A stretch of DNA of 7,166 nt. Source: Betaproteobacteria bacterium (GTDB taxonomy: Bacteria > Pseudomonadota > Gammaproteobacteria > Burkholderiales > SG8-39). The stretch is from contig VBDM01000193.1 of the NCBI GenBank assembly GCA_005881355.1, forward strand, positions 1 to 7,166, in the 5' to 3' direction. Position numbers and translations under genes: made by a program. Below are positions 1 to 6,681 of the stretch, in pieces; within the stretch, counting starts at the first letter, position 1; every line of letters begins with the position of its first letter. The notes under the pieces were generated by a model that saw nothing but the letters and a program-made list of their open reading frames with translations, was not told the origin of the DNA and ran no database searches.

Positions 1-74
1 AGGGAATCCGCTTCGACGGCATGCAGTACCGGCGCGACATCGGGTACCGCGCCGTTGCCGCAAAAAAACATTAA
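1..74 (+). CDS. purD: Phosphoribosylamine--glycine ligase (GARS), C-terminal end only
   Basis: Only the last 23 codons lie in the window, read from base 3 to a TAA at 72-74; the 5' part is outside. The peptide contains IRFDGMQYRRDIGYRA, which matches the conserved C-terminus of PurD, the ATP-grasp enzyme that joins phosphoribosylamine to glycine in the second step of de novo purine synthesis. The tail ends in two lysines and a histidine. hemF begins 15 nt downstream, and purD-hemF is a familiar pairing in Betaproteobacteria, which supports the call. The fragment is too short to judge anything about domains or integrity. An unrelated protein with a similar tail is possible but unlikely given the neighbour. 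Confidence 0.85.
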   Translation, partial: GIRFDGMQYRRDIGYRAVAAKKH

Positions 75-89
75 GCGCAGACCCTGCCG

Positions 90-995
90 ATGAACCCGCA
101 TGCGGTAGCCGAGTACTTTCTTGAGCTGCAGAACCGCTTCGTCGCGGAGCTGGAGCGCGTTGACGGTCATAGCTTCCGCAGCGACCGCTGGGAACGGAGC
201 GAAGGCGGCGGCGGCGAGAGCCGCATTATCGAGGATGGCGGCGAATTCGAGCGCGGCGGAGTGAATTTCTCGCGGGTCCGCGGCGAGCGGCTCCCGCCTT
301 CGGCGAGCGCCTCCCGGCCCGAGCTCGCCGGCCGAGCTTTCGAGGCTATGGGCGTGTCGCTTGTGCTGCATCCGCGCAACCCGTATATCCCGACCGTCCA
401 CATGAACCTGCGGCTTCTGGTCGCGACGAGGGCGCAAAGCGAGCCAGCATGGTGGTTCGGCGGCGGAATGGATCTGACTCCCTACTACGGGTTCGAGGAG
501 GACGCCCGCCACTTCCACTTGACTTGTCGGGAGGCCCTCGATCCGTTCGGACCGGACCGTTATCCCCGTTTCAAGCGCTGGTGCGACGAGTACTTTTTCC
601 TCAAGCACCGCGGAGAACCGCGCGGGATCGGCGGAATTTTCTTCGACGACTTGAACGAGAAAGGCTTCGACTTCTGTTTCGATCTCGCGCGCAGCGTCGG
701 CGAGCATTTTCTGCCGGCTTACCTTCCGATTCTCGAGCGCAGGCGGAGCCTCTCCTACGGCGAGCGCGAGCGCGACTTCCAGGCCTTCCGCCGCGGCCGC
801 TACGTCGAGTTCAACCTCGTCTACGACCGCGGGACGCTTTTCGGGCTGCAGTCGGGCGGTCGCGCGGAATCGATCCTGATGTCCCTGCCTCCGCTCGTGA
901 AGTGGCGTTACGACTGGAAACCGGCTCCGTCGAGCGAGGAGGAGAGGCTCTATCAGGAATTCCTGCGCCCGAGGGACTGGTTGGCGAAAGACTGA
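90..995 (+). CDS. hemF: Oxygen-dependent coproporphyrinogen III oxidase
   Basis: Cytosolic homodimeric enzyme that uses O2 to decarboxylate the propionates of rings A and B of coproporphyrinogen III, giving protoporphyrinogen IX. The 301-residue product is the normal bacterial length. The family signature is fully matched at residues 162-186 (KRWC, then YFFLKHRGEPRG, then GGIFFD). Four histidines, H94, H104 (in HMNLR), H143 and H173, have the same spacing as the E. coli HemF histidines H96/H106/H145/H175 implicated in metal binding and activity. FGGGMDLTPYY (123-133) and the C-terminal block around GRYVEFNLVYDRGT (236-249) and GLQSGGR (252-258) are also typical. The ATG at 90 gives the usual N-terminus (AVAEYFLELQ) although no clear Shine-Dalgarno precedes it, so translation may depend on purD, whose stop is 15 nt upstream. 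The enzyme implies aerobic or facultative life. No defects seen. Confidence 0.97.
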   Translation: MNPHAVAEYFLELQNRFVAELERVDGHSFRSDRWERSEGGGGESRIIEDGGEFERGGVNFSRVRGERLPPSASASRPELAGRAFEAMGVSLVLHPRNPYIPTVHMNLRLLVATRAQSEPAWWFGGGMDLTPYYGFEEDARHFHLTCREALDPFGPDRYPRFKRWCDEYFFLKHRGEPRGIGGIFFDDLNEKGFDFCFDLARSVGEHFLPAYLPILERRRSLSYGERERDFQAFRRGRYVEFNLVYDRGTLFGLQSGGRAESILMSLPPLVKWRYDWKPAPSSEEERLYQEFLRPRDWLAKD

Positions 996-1006
996 ATCAC
1001 CACAAC

Positions 1007-1010
1007 GGAG
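1007..1010 (+). promoter_or_regulatory. Shine-Dalgarno site of the aldo/keto reductase
   Basis: GGAG lies 9 nt before the ATG at 1020, inside the 24-nt gap after hemF. It is a clearer ribosome binding site than hemF has and supports the chosen start. No promoter-like elements fit in this gap, so the gene is probably read from the hemF transcript. Confidence 0.55.
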
Positions 1011-1019
1011 AAGACCTCG

Positions 1020-2012
1020 ATGAAAAAACGCAAGCTCGGAAAGCACGGGCCCGCCGTTCCGGCGCTGGGTCTGGGCTGCATGGGAATGACAGGAATCTAC
1101 GGCGAGCCGAACGAAGCCGAGTCGATCGCGACCATTCACCGCGCGATCGATCTCGGAGTCAATCTCATCGTCACCTCGGACGCCTACGCGGCGGGCGCCA
1201 ACGAAGAGCTGGTCGGGCGCGCGATCAAGGGCAAGCGCAGCGCGGTGCTGGTCGCCACGAAATTTGGAAACATGGGACTGAGCGGCTTCAAGCTGCCGGA
1301 AGGCCTCTCGGGGGGACACCCCGGCTACGTGCCGCAGGCGTGCGACGCGTCGCTCAAGCGCCTGGGCGTGGAAGTGATCGACATCTACGGACTGCACCGC
1401 GTGGACCCCAAGGTCCCGATCGAGGACACGGTGGGCGCGATGAAGAGGCTGGTCGATCAGGGCAAGGTGCGCTATCTCGCGCTTTCCGAGGCGGGCGCGC
1501 AGACGATCCGCCGCGCGCACAAGGTGCATCCGCTTGTCGCGCTCGAGACCGAGTATTCCCTGTGGTCGCGCGACGTGGAAAAGGACATCCTGCCCGCCTG
1601 CCGCGAGCTCGGAATCGGCTACATGGCCTACTCGCCCCTGGGGCGCGGCTTTCTCACCGCCACTATCAAGACGCTCGACGCGCTCCAGCCGAAGGACCGG
1701 CGTCGCGATCATCCGCGATTCAATCCCGACAACCTCAAGCACAACGTCGAGCTACTTCAGCCGCTCGAATCGATCGCTAGAGCGCACAAGGCCACGTCCG
1801 CGCAGGTCGCGCTCGCATGGCTGCTCGCTCAAGGCGAGGACATCGTGCCCATTCCGGGCACGAAACGGCGCAGCTACCTCGAACAGAACGCCCTGGCAGC
1901 CGAGATCGCTTTGAGCGCCGCGGAAATCGCGCAGCTCGCAAAGGCGTTTCCACCGGGGGCCGCATCGGGCACGCGCTATCCCGAGAAGCAGCTCGCCGGC
2001 CTGGGCATTTGA
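1020..2012 (+). CDS. Aldo/keto reductase (AKR13-like) with altered catalytic tetrad
   Basis: A 330-residue protein with a full-length (alpha/beta)8 aldo/keto reductase domain, the fold that reduces aldehydes and ketones with NADPH in the cytosol. Family landmarks: KLG at 5-7, GLGCMGM (17-23), NEELVGRAI (61-69), LVATKFG (77-83), LHRVDP (125-130), SPLGRGFLT (205-213) and the cofactor-phosphate motif IPGTKR (278-283). It most resembles the AKR13/YakC-type oxidoreductases. Of the catalytic tetrad, Tyr56, Lys81 and His126 are present, but the Asp expected five residues before the Tyr is Val51 (codon GTC at 1170-1172; the usual motif is DTADxY, here VTSDAY). A single base change from GAC would explain it. 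No other defects: the frame is intact and the end normal. The substrate cannot be told from sequence. It follows hemF by 24 nt and faces hemY; its link to haem synthesis, if any, is unknown. Confidence 0.93.
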   Translation: MKKRKLGKHGPAVPALGLGCMGMTGIYGEPNEAESIATIHRAIDLGVNLIVTSDAYAAGANEELVGRAIKGKRSAVLVATKFGNMGLSGFKLPEGLSGGHPGYVPQACDASLKRLGVEVIDIYGLHRVDPKVPIEDTVGAMKRLVDQGKVRYLALSEAGAQTIRRAHKVHPLVALETEYSLWSRDVEKDILPACRELGIGYMAYSPLGRGFLTATIKTLDALQPKDRRRDHPRFNPDNLKHNVELLQPLESIARAHKATSAQVALAWLLAQGEDIVPIPGTKRRSYLEQNALAAEIALSAAEIAQLAKAFPPGAASGTRYPEKQLAGLGI

Positions 2013-2025
2013 GCCCGGACCGGGC
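2013..2025. terminator. GC palindrome between convergent genes, possible weak terminator
   Basis: GCCCGGACCGGGC is a near-perfect palindrome (six bases each side of a central A, or a 5-bp stem with a 3-nt loop) that starts immediately after the aldo/keto reductase stop, within the 22-nt gap (2013-2034) before the hemY stop. Its place between converging transcription units suggests a shared terminator, but the stem is short and neither strand has a T-tract after it, so it is at best weak. In GC-rich DNA such a palindrome can arise by chance. Confidence 0.25.
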
Positions 2026-2034
2026 GAGGCGCGT

Positions 2035-2757
2035 TCAGTCCGAAGCCCCGCGCGTCAAGCCAGGGGCGGCGCTCGAGCGAAAATGCCGGCTCGCCTCGTC
2101 GGTCCGCCCCAGGCGCTCGAATAAACCGGCGAGCGCCAGGTGCGCCGCCTGACTCGGCTGCGTCGCGAGGCTCGCTTCGAGGTAACTCTGCGCTTTTCCC
2201 CACAGCTCGCGCTGAACGCACAAGCGCCCGAGCGTCAGCAGCAGCTCTGCTTCGCCCGGACGCCCGCTCAGCCACTTTTCGGCGCGCTCGAGCCGCTCGA
2301 GCGCGTCCTCGTCGGTGCATTCGCCGTAAAGGAGCGCGAGTGGCCCGTCCCAATTCCGCTCGAGCGCTTCCTCGATGATCCGGTGCGCTCTGCGACAATC
2401 TCCCAGCCGAATGAAGGCGCGCGCAGCCGCGGCCGCGATCTTCGGATGCGTGCGCTCGGGCGCCGGCACCTCGTCCCAGTGCCGAGCGAAGTCCTTCAGA
2501 TCGTGGGCCCTGCGCGAAAACAGCGCGACGTGCGCGTTGACGCGGATGCTCTCGAGCGCCTCCGGCGGCATGGCGTTCAGCTTCTCGAGCGACTTGGCCG
2601 TGCGGATGACTTCGTCCCAGTTCGCCAGGCCCTGCTCCGCGCGAAGCAGAAGCAAGAGCGTTGTGGCGTCTCTAGGTCCGCTCGCGTTCAGCTCGCGCAG
2701 CACGGCCCGCGCTTCGTCGAAACGCCGTTCCTCCAGTCCTTCGCCCGCTCGAGCCAC
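2035..2757 (-). CDS. hemY: HemY 3' fragment: TPR repeat region
   Basis: The C-terminal roughly 235 residues of HemY in a second frame. They are helical and TPR-like: EERRFDEARAVLREL, then GLANWDEVIRTAKSLEK, RLGDCRRAHRIIEEALERNW, and the strongly conserved end block LLTLGRLCVQRELWGKAQSY followed by LEASL and LFERLGRTDEASRHF. That block is diagnostic for HemY in Betaproteobacteria. A GTG at 2757 could serve as a start, but it has no clear ribosome binding site and lies inside sequence that the normal gene would use as coding, so independent expression is doubtful. Without the N-terminal membrane anchor a product made from here would be soluble. It ends with TGA 22 nt from the convergent aldo/keto reductase gene. 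Confidence 0.8.
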   Translation of the reverse strand: MARAGEGLEERRFDEARAVLRELNASGPRDATTLLLLLRAEQGLANWDEVIRTAKSLEKLNAMPPEALESIRVNAHVALFSRRAHDLKDFARHWDEVPAPERTHPKIAAAAARAFIRLGDCRRAHRIIEEALERNWDGPLALLYGECTDEDALERLERAEKWLSGRPGEAELLLTLGRLCVQRELWGKAQSYLEASLATQPSQAAHLALAGLFERLGRTDEASRHFRSSAAPGLTRGASD

Positions 2758-3173
2758 TGGTCGCGCCGCCCGAATTCGCGCAGCCGCTGCGCCGCGCGCG
2801 CGGCAAGAAGGCTCGCAAGACCCCGCGCCGCACCGAGATCATTGGCCTCGGAGGCCAGCTTCTCGGTCCTCGCAAAGCGGCCCTCGAACAGCGCCTGCAT
2901 TGCCCCCAGCACCGCGGCGCGCCCTCGCTCGTCCCGCCGGCGTTCGCGAAAAGCGCGGACATGGGAAGGAAGCCGCAGCGTATGCCATACCATTCTGACC
3001 AGGAAGTAGCCTGCCGCAAAGGCGACGATGAGAAGCACGGCAAGCAGATTGAGCGAGATCTCGGCGCGCCACGGATGAAGCACGAACAGCGCGTAGCCGT
3101 CGTTGCCCCGCAGCGCGAGCGCGAGCGCGACTGCAAGCGCGGACGCGGCGAGCAGCCACAACAGGCCCTTCAT
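2688..3173 (-). CDS. hemY: HemY 5' fragment: membrane anchor and first TPR helices
   Basis: This 161-codon frame holds the HemY N-terminal domain. Two hydrophobic segments are visible, at about residues 3-21 and 42-62, separated by the family hallmark GNDGYALFVLHPWRAEISLN (23-42). After them come the basic stretch FRERRRDER and the helices LFEGRFARTEKLA and SLLAARAAQRLREFGRRDQWLERA (read in two pieces), which are typical of the start of the TPR region. Family resemblance ends at about residue 144-148; the last dozen or so residues to the stop at 2688 are out of frame. The ATG at 3173 overlaps the hemX TGA by 4 nt (ATGA), so translation is coupled. The frame is open far upstream through hemX, but that part is a shadow of hemX, not HemY. 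Confidence 0.85.
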   Translation of the reverse strand: MKGLLWLLAASALAVALALALRGNDGYALFVLHPWRAEISLNLLAVLLIVAFAAGYFLVRMVWHTLRLPSHVRAFRERRRDERGRAAVLGAMQALFEGRFARTEKLASEANDLGAARGLASLLAARAAQRLREFGRRDQWLERAKDWRNGVSTKRGPCCAS

Positions 3174-4195
3174 CGCCCTGCCCGCTCCCGCGACGCCTTG
3201 TAGCCGCGCACCGCAGCGAGGCTCTCGCCGATCGTCGGAAGCGAGACGCCCGCGCCGCCCGAGCCGAGCTGCTTCAGGGTCCCCGCCACCGCCGCGACCG
3301 CCTTGGACCGGGTGTCGAAGTAGCGCTCGAGCCAGCTTGCCGCGAGTCTCAGGTCGTTCCGGTAAGCCGCCTCGTCGCGCCCAAGGAGCGAAAGCCGCGC
3401 GTTCAGCAGGCGCAGCTTCAAGTTCTCGCGCAGGAAAAACTCTTGCGGCGGGCTGAGCAACGCGGGGTCGGCACCTCCGACCTTCTGTATCCTCACGAGC
3501 TGCGTGAGCTCGGCGAGCAGCTCCGCCCCGAGCCGCCTCCAAAATCCCTCCGGTTCGCGCGCCGTGACGGCGGCCGCCTCGGGACGCGCGTCCTGCGCGA
3601 GCGGCAGCGAGTCGACGCTCGCGATCGTCTGGTCGAGCTTTGCCGCGAATCCCGAAATATCCAGATGGGGCGCGGTCTTCATGCGTTCCATATCGCGGGC
3701 GAAAACCTTGCGCAGAGGAACGAACTGCGGGCGGTCCGAGCGCGCGAGGCGCGCATCGGCCATCTGCAGCGCCGCCAACGCGGCCTGGACGTTTCCGGCG
3801 AGCTGCAGCTGCTGCGAGGCGATGGTGAGGATCTGCTCGATCTCGGCGAGCACCCATTCGTCGCGGCTGCGCGACAGATCCTGGTAGAGCGCCTCGAGCG
3901 CGCCCTGATGGTTCTGCGATTCGGCGAGCTTCTGCTCGAGCAGCGCGAGCTTCGCCTGCGTGTCGCGCATCGCCTCCTGCGCCTGCCTCGCTCCGAAGCG
4001 CGCGTCGCGGCTGTCGGTCTCGCTGTCGCGCACGCGGCGCACGATTTCCTCACGCAAGTCGCTCATCTGGCCGCGGCTGTCGTACCACAGCCAGGCGAGA
4101 ATCAGCGTGAGCAGGCCCAATCCGACCGCCGCGGGCGAGGCGAACCGACGCCTGGACGGCTGGGTTCCTGAAGCAGGTGGAGCGCGGTCTTCCAT
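3170..4195 (-). CDS. hemX: HemX, membrane-anchored haem-operon protein
   Basis: A 341-residue protein of the HemX family (often misnamed uroporphyrin-III C-methyltransferase; no SAM-binding methyltransferase domain is visible). A short basic cytoplasmic tail (RRR at 15-17) precedes one transmembrane segment at about 23-38 (VGLGLLTLILAWLWY), followed by a long polar helical region at about 42-115 likely to be coiled coil. The C-terminal half carries the family block FFLRENLKLRLLNARLSLL (253-271) and AYRNDLRLAASWLERYFD (277-294). The topology suggests an inner-membrane anchor with a large periplasmic domain, and a role as a scaffold or accessory in tetrapyrrole synthesis is inferred, not proven. 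It lies 23 nt after hemD and overlaps hemY by 4 nt (ATGA). A GGTGA sequence 6 nt before the ATG supports the start. The frame is intact. Confidence 0.92.
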   Translation of the reverse strand: MEDRAPPASGTQPSRRRFASPAAVGLGLLTLILAWLWYDSRGQMSDLREEIVRRVRDSETDSRDARFGARQAQEAMRDTQAKLALLEQKLAESQNHQGALEALYQDLSRSRDEWVLAEIEQILTIASQQLQLAGNVQAALAALQMADARLARSDRPQFVPLRKVFARDMERMKTAPHLDISGFAAKLDQTIASVDSLPLAQDARPEAAAVTAREPEGFWRRLGAELLAELTQLVRIQKVGGADPALLSPPQEFFLRENLKLRLLNARLSLLGRDEAAYRNDLRLAASWLERYFDTRSKAVAAVAGTLKQLGSGGAGVSLPTIGESLAAVRGYKASRERAGR

Positions 4196-4201
4196 AAGGG
4201 A

Positions 4202-4206
4202 TCACC
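4202..4206 (-). promoter_or_regulatory. Shine-Dalgarno site of hemX
   Basis: On the minus strand GGTGA lies 6 nt before the hemX ATG (4195), within the 23-nt hemD-hemX gap. This is the only junction between the hem genes with enough room for a ribosome binding site outside coding sequence. Confidence 0.5.
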
Positions 4207-4218
4207 GATCGAAAGCGT

Positions 4219-4992
4219 TCATACTTTAGCAAAGAAATCCGCCATCTCCGCGACGGTCTGATCGTCACCGCGCCCGGTGACGATGATTCTGCGAACGCCG
4301 GCTCGCTCTGCGGCAATCGCGATCCGCGGATGCGGAACGAACACGGGGGTCGCGCGCAGGTACCCCGCGCCGGTCGGGCCCAGCATCTCGAGGAAATTCG
4401 CGAGGCCTTCGGCGCTGGTGATCGATACCGCCTCGATCCCGCCGCCCTGCCAGCGTGCGAGGAGTCCGCCGGCGTCGGCGTCCGGCCGGGCGCGGCGGTA
4501 GCATTCGGCGTACTCGACTCGCGCTCCGCGCGCTTCGAGCCTCGCTCGCAGCCATTCGCGGCCTCCCTGCCCGCGAAAGATCACGACCGAGCGGCCGCGC
4601 AGGTCCTGCAGCTCTGGGAGCGCGGCGAGCGCCTCGCTGTCGGCCTCGTCTGCCGGGGCGATCACCGCATGGAATCCCCGCTCTTCGAGCGCCTGTGCGG
4701 TTCCGGCCCCGACGGCCGCGACGCGCAGGCCGCTGGGCCAAGCCCGGTTCGCCCCGGCCATCCCGCATCCCCGTATCGCCGCGGTCGGACTGACGAAAAT
4801 CGCGAGCTGGAACTCGGCCAGCCGCGCGATGAGATTCTCTGCGGCGGCGGGATTTTCCGCGGGCAGGATCTCGATCGTCGGAAAGAGGACCGGGTCCCCG
4901 CCCGCCGCGCTAATGCGCTCGGCGAGCGCGAGCGCGTGCTCGCGCGGGCGCGTGATCACGATACCGCGGCCCGAAAGGGGCCCCGAGCTCAT
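4219..4992 (-). CDS. hemD: Uroporphyrinogen-III synthase
   Basis: Cytosolic enzyme that closes linear hydroxymethylbilane into uroporphyrinogen III while inverting ring D. The 257-residue length fits the family. The two-domain layout is visible: the first strand GIVITRPREH (10-19), PTIEILP (38-44), FVSPTAA (66-72), VAAVGAGTAQAL (91-102), then the second domain with VVIFRGQGGREWL (136-148), the conserved tyrosine motif ECYRR (163-167), SITSAEGLANFL (190-201), TPVFVPHPRIA (215-225) and the closing IIVTGRGDD (236-244). The family is poorly conserved overall, so position next to hemC is important support. Its ATG overlaps the hemC stop (ATGA at 4989-4992) and no separate ribosome binding site is seen, which indicates translational coupling so that HemD is made with HemC. 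No defects seen. Confidence 0.95.
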   Translation of the reverse strand: MSSGPLSGRGIVITRPREHALALAERISAAGGDPVLFPTIEILPAENPAAAENLIARLAEFQLAIFVSPTAAIRGCGMAGANRAWPSGLRVAAVGAGTAQALEERGFHAVIAPADEADSEALAALPELQDLRGRSVVIFRGQGGREWLRARLEARGARVEYAECYRRARPDADAGGLLARWQGGGIEAVSITSAEGLANFLEMLGPTGAGYLRATPVFVPHPRIAIAAERAGVRRIIVTGRGDDQTVAEMADFFAKV

Positions 4993-5918
4993 GACAGGGC
5001 GGCGAGAATCGCGTCTGCGCCGAGCGAGCGCAAGTTGGCGGCGAGCGCTTCACCCAGTTTTTCGGGCGCGGCGATCGGCCCCTTGAGCTCGGCGCGCACC
5101 ACCTTGCTGCCGTCGGGCATCGCCACGAGGCCGCGCAGGCGGATCTGCGCGCCGCTCGCGACGGCGTACGCCGCGAGCGGCAGCTGGCAGTCGCCCGACA
5201 GCGCGCGGCTCAACGCGCGCTCTGCGAGCACGCAAGCGGAAGTGGTGGCATCGTCAAGCGGGGCGAGCCGCTCGCGCAGCTCGCCTCGCTCCTCGCGGCA
5301 CTCGATGACGAGCGAACCCTGCCCGGGCGCGGGCAAGCACTGCTCGGGCTCGAGCAAAGCGCGGATTCGAGCGGCAAGGCCGAGCCGCTTGAGTCCCGCC
5401 GCGGCGAGCACGATCGCCTGGCACTCTCCGCGATCGAGCCTCGCCAGGCGCGTGTCCAGGTTGCCGCGAAGCGGTTTCACCTGGAGCCCCGGATGGCGCT
5501 CGCGCAGCTGCGACTCGCGCCTCAAGCTGGAAGTCCCGACGATGCTCCCTCGCGGCAGCGCCTCGAGGCTCGCGCTCACGTTTGACACAAGGCAATCGCG
5601 CGGATCCTCTCTGGCCGTGAAGGCCGCCAGGCAAAACCCCCGCGGCAGACGCATAGGAACGTCCTTCGCGGAGTGCACGGCGAGATCGGCCCGCCCGTCC
5701 TCGAGCGCGGCCTCGAGCTCCTTCACGAAAAGGCCCTTGCCGCCGATTTGGGCGAGCGGCCGATCGACGATCCGGTCGCCGCGCGTCGTGACGCCGAGGA
5801 TGCTCACCTCGCAGCGCGGATAGAGGCGCCGCAGCTCGCCCGCTACGTGCTCGGACTGCCACATCGCGAGCCGGCTCCGGCGCGAGGCAATGACGATTCG
5901 TTCCAGTGCGCGAGCCAC
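4989..5918 (-). CDS. hemC: Porphobilinogen deaminase (hydroxymethylbilane synthase)
   Basis: Cytosolic enzyme that links four porphobilinogens into hydroxymethylbilane using a covalently bound dipyrromethane primer. The 309-residue product is standard length. Visible landmarks: IASRRSRLAMWQ (10-21), GGKGLFVKELE (59-69), the VHSAKDVP motif (81-88) with catalytic Asp86, GTSSLRR (128-134), the GNLDTR motif (152-157), PAPGQGSLVIECR (196-208), and the cofactor-attachment Cys244 in SGDCQLP. That last site departs slightly from the strict family pattern (Asp243 where Gly, Ser or Ala is usual; Leu246 where Ile, Val or Thr is usual). The start is a GTG at 5918, 10 nt after the regulator gene's stop; it gives the expected N-terminus and no better start is available nearby. 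It ends overlapping hemD by 4 nt. With the regulator so close, transcription from the algZ-algR promoter probably carries through into hemC. Confidence 0.97.
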   Translation of the reverse strand: MARALERIVIASRRSRLAMWQSEHVAGELRRLYPRCEVSILGVTTRGDRIVDRPLAQIGGKGLFVKELEAALEDGRADLAVHSAKDVPMRLPRGFCLAAFTAREDPRDCLVSNVSASLEALPRGSIVGTSSLRRESQLRERHPGLQVKPLRGNLDTRLARLDRGECQAIVLAAAGLKRLGLAARIRALLEPEQCLPAPGQGSLVIECREERGELRERLAPLDDATTSACVLAERALSRALSGDCQLPLAAYAVASGAQIRLRGLVAMPDGSKVVRAELKGPIAAPEKLGEALAANLRSLGADAILAALS

Positions 5919-5928
5919 GTCCTGCTCT

Positions 5929-6681
5929 TCAAGTTACGAGCGACTTGACCTGCGCCCATTGCCTGCGGCTCACCGGCAGCTTTTCCTCGCAGCCCTCCAG
6001 GATCACCGACCATCCGATCTCGCCCTCGGTTTCGGCGCCTTGCTCAACACCGCGGATCAGGCGCCGCGCCACCAGGCAGTTGCGGTGAATCCGCACGAAC
6101 ATGCCGCCGAATTCCTGCTCGAGCTGCTGGAGCGACTCCTCGACGAGATGCTCGCGCTCGCGGGTGCGCAGCGTGACGTACTTCAGCTCCGCTCTCAGGT
6201 AAATCACCTCCGACGCGGGAACTAGCGTCACCCGACCGCGCTCGGCGACGCTGAAGTAGCGCCGCGGAGCCGGATCGATGCTCTCGAGCACCCCGCGCGC
6301 GAGCCGCGCGCCGCTTGCGGCTTTTTTCAGCGCCGCGAGCAGCCGCGCCGCGCGCACCGGCTTGGTCAGGTAGTCCACGGCGTTGACTTCAAACGCCTCG
6401 ACCGCGTACCGGTCGTGCGCGGTCACGAAAATCACGGCGGGCGGCCGCTCCAGCACCTGCAGATGCCGCGCGAATTCGATTCCGCTCATCTCGGGCATCT
6501 GGATGTCGACCAGGACGACGTCGGCTTCCGCCGCCGTGACCGCCTTCAGGCCCTCCACGCCGTTCGCCGCTTCGCCCGCGACCCGATGCGGCAGCTCCCC
6601 GCGGCAGTCCTCGAGCAGCTCGCGCAGCCGATTGCGCGCCGGCTGCTCGTCGTCGACGATGATGACCTTGAGCTGGGTCAC
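5929..6681 (-). CDS. algR: LytTR-family response regulator, AlgR type
   Basis: A 250-residue DNA-binding response regulator. The receiver domain covers about residues 4-120: acidic pocket Asp10/Asp11 (in IIVDDE), phosphoacceptor Asp59 (in VLVDIQMPEMSG), Thr87 (VTAHD) and Lys107 (YLTKPV). The LytTR domain covers about 141-247, with VIYLRAELKYVTLRT (159-173), FVRIHRNCLVAR (195-206) and LPVSRR (235-240) typical of this non-helix-turn-helix DNA-binding fold. Its partner is the kinase encoded just upstream: the GTG start at 6681 overlaps the kinase stop (GTGA at 6678-6681). In Pseudomonas the same gene order algZ-algR-hemC occurs, where AlgR controls alginate, twitching motility and other traits; what it controls here is unknown. 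Calling it AlgR rests on synteny and domain type. Both domains look complete. Confidence 0.92.
   Translation of the reverse strand: MTQLKVIIVDDEQPARNRLRELLEDCRGELPHRVAGEAANGVEGLKAVTAAEADVVLVDIQMPEMSGIEFARHLQVLERPPAVIFVTAHDRYAVEAFEVNAVDYLTKPVRAARLLAALKKAASGARLARGVLESIDPAPRRYFSVAERGRVTLVPASEVIYLRAELKYVTLRTREREHLVEESLQQLEQEFGGMFVRIHRNCLVARRLIRGVEQGAETEGEIGWSVILEGCEEKLPVSRRQWAQVKSLVT

Larger units (their letters stand above)
2035..3173 (-). pseudogene. hemY: HemY, disrupted by a frameshift with probable small deletion
   Basis: Two adjacent reading frames together make up one HemY protein, a membrane-anchored TPR protein of the hemCDXY operon associated with the late haem pathway. The 5' frame runs from ATG 3173 to a stop at 2688; the 3' frame is open from about 2757 to the TGA at 2035. 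The 3' frame is offset so that 1 base (modulo 3) is missing between them. Joining them around 2730-2750 gives about 380 residues, against roughly 390-400 usual for HemY, and the link between the LERA helix and the next TPR helix looks some 10-20 residues too short. That points to a deletion of 3n+1 bases rather than a single lost base. The rest is well conserved, so the lesion is recent or an assembly error. Unless it is bypassed, full-length HemY is not made. Confidence 0.85.

Noticed and set aside
449..1780. A 443-codon plus-strand frame crossing hemF and the aldo/keto reductase
   Set aside because: It overlaps two real genes in another frame and is Arg-rich low-information sequence.
2060..2600. 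Many copies of a CTCGAG-centred palindrome (GCGCTCGAGCG-like) that might be a repeat family
   Set aside because: They fall in the reading frame of an Ala/Leu/Glu/Arg-rich helical protein and are explained by codons such as CTC GAG and GAG CGC; spacing is irregular and similar words occur throughout the window.
2688..2757. Programmed ribosomal frameshifting to join the two hemY frames
   Set aside because: The shift direction would be -1, but no convincing slippery heptamer with a downstream hairpin was seen in the overlap, and the junction also seems to lack residues, which recoding would not explain.
3174..3857. The hemY 5' frame stays open for more than 220 codons upstream of its ATG, which could suggest a much longer protein
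   Set aside because: This part overlaps hemX out of frame, shows no HemY-like sequence, and the ATG at 3173 matches the normal HemY N-terminus with an ATGA overlap.
3170..4195. HemX as a true uroporphyrinogen-III C-methyltransferase
   Set aside because: The protein has one membrane segment and helical regions but none of the SAM-binding motifs of SUMT enzymes; the name is a historical annotation carry-over.
4330..5823. A 497-codon open frame on the plus strand opposite hemD and hemC
   Set aside because: It is antisense to two well-supported enzymes, its translation is Arg/Ser/Ala-rich with no recognisable motif, and such open antisense frames are expected in GC-rich DNA.
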